Assembly: GCF_022662475.1 (NCBI RefSeq)
Contig: NZ_JAKNQQ010000004.1
Span: 186,001 to 250,000 of the forward strand
Direction: 5' to 3'
DNA: 64,000 nt
DNA from: Sphingomonas sp. TREG-RG-20F-R18-01
Lineage (GTDB): Bacteria; Pseudomonadota; Alphaproteobacteria; Sphingomonadales; Sphingomonadaceae
In this document: one piece after another, positions 63,701 to 64,000 of the stretch
How the letters are laid out: each line of letters starts with the position of its first letter
Numbering within the stretch: the first letter of the stretch is position 1
Notes under the pieces: generated by a model
Databases searched by the model: none
What the model was told of the DNA's origin: nothing
The model's input: the letters and a program-made list of their open reading frames with translations, nothing else
Position numbers and translations under genes: made by a program

Positions 63701-64000
63701 AAAGTCGCGGGCGTGCTTCAGCTCGGCCCGGGTGCGGTCCCGCGCGCTGAGCACCGAGGCGAATGGGAGGCCGCAGCCGAACGCCGCAGCGAGCAGAAAC
63801 TGCAGGACATGGATCCGCGCGCTGAACGGCGCCTCGATCATCCACATCGGTCCGGAACCGCGGAGCGTCTCCGCCGTCGCGATGATCGAAACCAGCAGGA
63901 TCGCCGCTGCCGTCCCCACGATGCCGAGGCGAAGGGCCACCACCACCATCATCGGCACGCTCAGAAACGCCAGGGGATAGCGCGTCTGACCGAACACGAC
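60722..64000 (-). CDS. multi-PAS hybrid sensor histidine kinase with receiver and Hpt domains (N-terminus outside window)
   Basis: At least 1091 residues are visible; the gene continues past the right edge. The first 75 residues are the end of a membrane sensor, probably MASE1 (PMMVVVALRLGIVGTAAAIL, IHVLQFLLAAAFGCGLPFAS). Four PAS domains follow (starting near 96, 217, 345 and 470; for example GEITYANRAWLDVAGLTADE). Then come HisKA (FLANMSHEIRTPMNGVLGFT, His about 623), the ATPase domain (LNLLGNAAKFTEHGSI, DTGVGIAAD, GGTGLGLAISNQL), a receiver (RVLVAEDHDVNQTL, Asp in ILMDMQMPELDGIEATRR) and a C-terminal Hpt (ALRHALHQVAGTAAFFG). It is a complete phosphorelay in one chain, feeding the receiver-Hpt protein downstream. 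Confidence 0.95.
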   Translation of the reverse strand, partial: VVFGQTRYPLAFLSVPMMVVVALRLGIVGTAAAILLVSIIATAETLRGSGPMWMIEAPFSARIHVLQFLLAAAFGCGLPFASVLSARDRTRAELKHARDFSDTLLAAMQEAVFRTDADGRWIFLNRAWEKLTGYSVEESLGWSTARLLHPEDRVHAVTQYPRIVTGEIEEATLKQRFFTATGECRHIEVTLRRLAEPDGSFGGTIGTIRDITAAVATQRALEDSEARFRRLAEASPVGIFRAAPTGALTYVNSAWTDKVGMTVEESLGDGWKAALVDPEGYVRETNVDAFHPGMVRVRDFAFYDRDGGELWVQSVNSGEFDSEGKLTGFIGAIIDITEQRRARIALAESKRLFETLAALSPAGIFRTNAQGEITYANRAWLDVAGLTADEAFGFGWVPAIHPDDLARIREEWRQTVVHARELRTEFRFCRPDGSIRWVESITTNEFDDEGRQVGLIGVNLDITERKATESVLRERTEQLKLLAENATDAVFRMTIDGVCRYVSPSVVDVIGLKPEQLVGRNLMRGFHPDDVEKVFGTHRDLGAGITEQRVVAYRIERIDRPGTWTWLESNSGLVRDPVTGEPSEIISSVRDITERKRLEVELDSARRHAEVAAQAKSSFLANMSHEIRTPMNGVLGFTELLLADKPRADQRQKLQMIADSGKAMMRLLNDILDLSKIEAGHVTLAHDRVDWRHLARSCARLVMPLTTTAGLALDVDVADDVPDAVLGDGLRLRQIVLNLLGNAAKFTEHGSIRLSVARDDDMIVVAIADTGVGIAADRQGAIFHEFVQEDASTSRRHGGTGLGLAISNQLAQLMDGSISLTSQVGIGTTVTLRLPLIDAPAAMPPVLQPGPASVLPAVPGARVLVAEDHDVNQTLIKAMLTRLGYRPAIARSGVEAIAMVDRARAAGTPFALILMDMQMPELDGIEATRRIRADGLSAEALPIVALTANAYASDVEACLAAGMQGHLAKPVQMAALDEIVRRFAVGTRAPAIATAPATSADADLQAQFDTRVQNLFTLYDQTIALETCDAGAIDALRHALHQVAGTAAFFGQGELGTVAGKIDDMLDMPAGSARDAALQSGHAQLHRIKLAG

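Overview
The window is a high-GC alphaproteobacterial chromosome segment, best matched by Sphingomonas or a close sphingomonad. Pointers are a secreted protein ending in the PEPxxWA-CTERM form of sorting signal, two TonB-dependent receptors (one Oar-like), an alphaproteobacterial LexA box (GTTC-N7-GTTC) in front of recN, typical sphingomonad small secreted proteins, and several dispersed palindromic repeat families. No plasmid, phage or CRISPR locus is visible. The one clearly foreign patch is a low-GC gene at 26.8-28.5 kb.

Layout. 1-9.5 kb: rpoC (cut by the window edge), rpoB, rplL and rplJ on the minus strand, with one plus-strand membrane protein between rpoB and rplL. 10-17.5 kb: an inserted block with a Tat-exported aminotransferase, an AsmA protein, an acetyltransferase/DUF1349 pair divergent from a TetR regulator, and a large catalase. 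17.6-18.8 kb: rplA and rplK. The usual rplKAJL-rpoBC cluster is therefore present but split in two places. 19.3-26.6 kb: a PEP-CTERM protein with a sigma-54-like promoter, an xpaC/telA pair, a TonB receptor and typA. 26.8-28.5 kb: an AIPR (phage-resistance type) gene broken by one in-frame stop. 28.7-34.1 kb: a helix-turn-helix protein, a double retropepsin/TPR protein, a GAF-EAL phosphodiesterase and a small membrane protein. 34.3-38.7 kb: small genes, a ~204-bp tandem repeat array, and a LytTR response regulator/histidine kinase operon. 38.8-44.5 kb: an Oar-like receptor and ligA. 44.5-49.5 kb: a cold-shock gene, small proteins, recN, bamD and a mannose-6-phosphate isomerase. 49.9-55.7 kb: a glycosyltransferase, a DUF3089 hydrolase and the yajC-secD-secF-Mth938-like operon. 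55.8-64 kb: a monooxygenase-fold protein, tRNA-Pro(GGG), secreted and membrane proteins, and a phosphorelay set (LuxR-type regulator, receiver-Hpt protein, large hybrid kinase cut by the window end).

Most genes are housekeeping: transcription, ribosome, protein export, outer-membrane assembly, DNA repair and ligation. The most unusual signals are the tandem array, whose units each carry a copy of the 3' end of the neighbouring LytTR gene, the amber-interrupted AIPR gene, the LexA box at recN, and the sigma-54-like promoter of the PEP-CTERM gene. All functions are read from sequence motifs by eye. No database search was possible.
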